Origin: Draconibacterium mangrovi_A
GTDB lineage: Bacteria > Bacteroidota > Bacteroidia > Bacteroidales > Prolixibacteraceae
DNA length: 64,000 bases
Assembly (NCBI RefSeq): GCF_037646455.1
Contig: NZ_JBBIXN010000004.1
Span: 124,001 to 188,000 of the forward strand
Direction: 5' to 3'
The position numbers and the translations under genes were made by a program. The notes under the pieces are model-generated. The model was given only the letters and a program-made list of their open reading frames with translations, ran no database searches and had not been told where the DNA came from. This document shows positions 62,207-64,000 of this stretch, piece by piece; position 1 is the stretch's first letter, and every line of letters starts with the position of its first letter.

Positions 62207-63267
62207 AAAAAACAGAATTCCTGATCGTAGGACAGGGGCTCGCAGGAACCATGCTTGCTTTTAATATGTTGGAAAGGGGAATTGATTTTCGAATTGTAAA
62301 TTCAGCGAACAAAAGCAAGGCTTCTATAGTTGCAGCCGGAATGATCAATCCCCTGGTATATAAACGTCTTACAAAAAGCTGGATGGTGGATGAATTGCTG
62401 CCCGAAATGATCTGGAACTTTCAGCACCTGGAAAAGATCCTTGGGAAGTCTTTTTATTTCTCCAAAAAAATTCTTAAGCCGCTTTCGGAACAGGAAACTA
62501 ATCTGTGGAAAAAGAAAATTACCTTACCCGGTTTTGATTTTTACATTGAAGACATAGTTGGAGAATCTCCGGTTCGAGGTATAAAAACGGCGCCGGCTTA
62601 CGGAATAGTGCAACAGGCCGGTTATCTTAATCTCTCTGTTTTTTTAGCTCACGCCGAATCATTTTTTTATAAAAAGGGACTTCTAATTGAAGAAGATTTT
62701 CAAGTTACAGATAACATGGATATCAATAAAGAAATTGAATGCGGTGGTTATAAGGCTGAAAAAGTTGTGTTTTGCGAAGGTTATCACCTCAGTCGTAATC
62801 CATTATTCAATTTTGTAAAAATGAATCCGGCAAAGGGAGAGGTGCTGTTAATTCACGCGCCTGATTTATCGGAAGAATATATTCTGAATAAAAAGGTGTT
62901 TGTGTTGCCGGTGGGAGATCAGCGTTTTAAAGTGGGCTCGACCTATGAATGGGAGGACCTGAGTGAGGAGCCGACAGAAAAAGGAAAAGCATCGATACTC
63001 GAACGCCTGGATCAACTAATTGGTTTAGATTACACCATCGAGAACCACTGGGCAGGTGTTCGGCCGACAATTGCCGATAGGAGACCGTTACTAGGTCAGC
63101 ATCCTGAGCATAAAAATGTTTTTGTTTTTAATGGTTTGGGAACAAAAGGAGTGATGTTGGCACCGCATTTTGCCGGTGTAATGTGCGATTTTTTGAGTGG
63201 GGAAAACAAGCGATTACCGGATGAAGTTAATGTGCAGCGTTTTAAAGAAATTCACCCGGTGACTTAA
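62203..63267 (+). CDS. FAD-dependent oxidoreductase, DAO family
   Basis: This 354-residue flavoprotein starts with the dinucleotide-binding loop LIVGQGLAGTMLAFN (about 6-20). A second FAD contact is GVRPTIADRRPLLGQH, followed by FNGLGTKGVMLAPHF, typical of glycine/D-amino-acid oxidases. The substrate cannot be read. Coupling to the DUF255 gene suggests a joint role (inference). Confidence 0.88.
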   Translation: MKKTEFLIVGQGLAGTMLAFNMLERGIDFRIVNSANKSKASIVAAGMINPLVYKRLTKSWMVDELLPEMIWNFQHLEKILGKSFYFSKKILKPLSEQETNLWKKKITLPGFDFYIEDIVGESPVRGIKTAPAYGIVQQAGYLNLSVFLAHAESFFYKKGLLIEEDFQVTDNMDINKEIECGGYKAEKVVFCEGYHLSRNPLFNFVKMNPAKGEVLLIHAPDLSEEYILNKKVFVLPVGDQRFKVGSTYEWEDLSEEPTEKGKASILERLDQLIGLDYTIENHWAGVRPTIADRRPLLGQHPEHKNVFVFNGLGTKGVMLAPHFAGVMCDFLSGENKRLPDEVNVQRFKEIHPVT

Positions 63268-63282
63268 AGTCAACGGGTGAAT
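63250..63282. terminator. Hairpin spanning the end of the FAD oxidase gene
   Basis: ATTCACCCG, inner TGACTT/AAGTCA and CGGGTGAAT form a long hairpin that includes the stop codon (63265-63267). TTTTTT follows 16 bp later. It probably separates the two convergent genes. Confidence 0.5.
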
Positions 63283-63308
63283 AGTAGTGTCCTGAATATT
63301 TTTTCAAT

Positions 63309-64000
63309 CTAATTCATCAGTTTCATTTTTAAATAGCTGTATTGTAAAGCCGCCATTTTTGCGCGCTGTTCATTGGTTGATGCTCCGGCATGTCCACCTT
63401 CGGTGTTTTCGAAATAGTACACTTTGTAGCCCATATCGCTCATTTTGGCTACCATTTTACGGGCGTGTCCCGGGTGAACACGATCGTCGCGGGTAGAAGT
63501 ATAGAAAAACACTTCGGGATAATCCATTCCTTTTTTTACATTCTGGTAAGGCGAGTATTTGCTGATGTATTCCCATTCTTCCGGAATGTCGGGATTTCCG
63601 TATTCGGCCATCCAACTGGCACCGGCCAGCAGTTTGTGGTAGCGCTTCATATCGAGCAAAGGAACAGCACATACCACGGCGTTATAAAGATCGGGACGTT
63701 GCGTAAACCCAACACCAACAAGTAATCCTCCATTACTTCCTCCTGTAATGCCCATTTTTTTTGGCGATGTGATCTTCCGTTTGATAAGATCTTCGGCCAC
63801 TGCAAAGTAATCGTCGTAAATTCGCTGACGGTTTTCTTTTAAGCCGGCCTGGTGCCATTTAGGGCCAAACTCGCCGCCACCACGAATGTTTGCCAGCACG
63901 TAAACTCCACCGTCTTCAAGCCACGAAGTTCCTGTGATTGCGCTGTAGAACGGCAATCGGGCAACTTCGAATCCTCCGTAGGCACCAATTAATGTCGGGT
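63309..64000 (-). CDS. Prolyl oligopeptidase family serine peptidase (partial)
   Basis: The frame runs off the end of the window, so only the C-terminal 230 residues are visible (upstream part PTLIGAYGGFEVARL). The alpha/beta-hydrolase catalytic triad is present: GITGGSNGGLLVG (serine), TSTRDDRVHPGH (aspartate) and EGGHAG (histidine). Upstream residues should hold the beta-propeller. It would cleave after proline in peptides up to about 30 residues. Confidence 0.93.
   Translation of the reverse strand, partial: PTLIGAYGGFEVARLPFYSAITGTSWLEDGGVYVLANIRGGGEFGPKWHQAGLKENRQRIYDDYFAVAEDLIKRKITSPKKMGITGGSNGGLLVGVGFTQRPDLYNAVVCAVPLLDMKRYHKLLAGASWMAEYGNPDIPEEWEYISKYSPYQNVKKGMDYPEVFFYTSTRDDRVHPGHARKMVAKMSDMGYKVYYFENTEGGHAGASTNEQRAKMAALQYSYLKMKLMN

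Overview
The window looks like chromosomal core sequence from a marine-type Bacteroidota bacterium, most likely Marinilabiliales/Prolixibacteraceae. That placement is inferred from gene content, not from a marker tree. The reasons are: promoters of the Bacteroidota form (TTTG, about 19 nt, TAnnTTTG), best seen before the SRP RNA; Bacteroidota-typical families (BT_3928/DoxX, DUF1599, DUF4159, DUF4199, a T9SS-sorted protein); a PPi-dependent phosphofructokinase; and a Bacteroidota-type V-ATPase operon with DUF2764. I see no insertion sequence, prophage, integron, CRISPR array or recognisable defence island.

Layout. 1-6.4 kb: HEAT-like protein, MATE exporter, a small membrane protein, a cysteine-poor UvrA, an ECF sigma factor with a small partner protein. 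6.4-11.7 kb: NhaA, a compact SPFH cassette (SPFH, PH-like membrane protein, ribbon-helix-helix protein, tiny membrane protein, zinc ribbon), PPi-PFK. 11.8-21.3 kb: iron-sulfur flavoprotein-like gene, DUF4159, RsmE, cytochrome bd (CydAB), SixA and a YfcE-like phosphodiesterase divergently arranged behind 7-nt repeat arrays, a TolB/TPR protein, PrmA, TpiA. 21.4-25.0 kb: BT_3928 and DUF1599 proteins divergent from folP-cdaA, joining folate and c-di-AMP synthesis. 25.1-31.5 kb: mixed metabolic, lipoprotein and membrane genes. 31.7-32.3 kb: SRP RNA, tRNA-Thr and tRNA-Tyr. 32.3-36.8 kb: a gene-poor, AT-rich stretch with orphan proteins, candidate small RNAs and a seven-haem T9SS-sorted cytochrome. 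36.8-46.5 kb: a V-ATPase operon with two universal stress proteins, whose K subunit carries all the Na+ ligands known from Enterococcus hirae NtpK. 46.7-64 kb: PLP decarboxylase, M1 peptidase, DUF2891, RsgA, second MATE, serine dehydratase, macro-domain protein with amidohydrolase, SGNH hydrolase, FKBP lipoprotein, DUF255 thioredoxin-like protein, FAD oxidase, and a prolyl oligopeptidase cut by the window edge.

How it fits together. Energy conservation is a theme: cytochrome bd, PPi-PFK, NhaA and a probably Na+-coupled V-ATPase together suggest a facultative or microaerobic marine lifestyle with sodium bioenergetics (inference). No single unmistakable new system is present. The best candidates for a second look are the SPFH cassette with its repeated upstream motif, the stress-protein-embedded V-ATPase operon, the 7-nt-phased repeat arrays that abut start and stop codons, and two orphan promoter-plus-terminator units that look like small RNAs.
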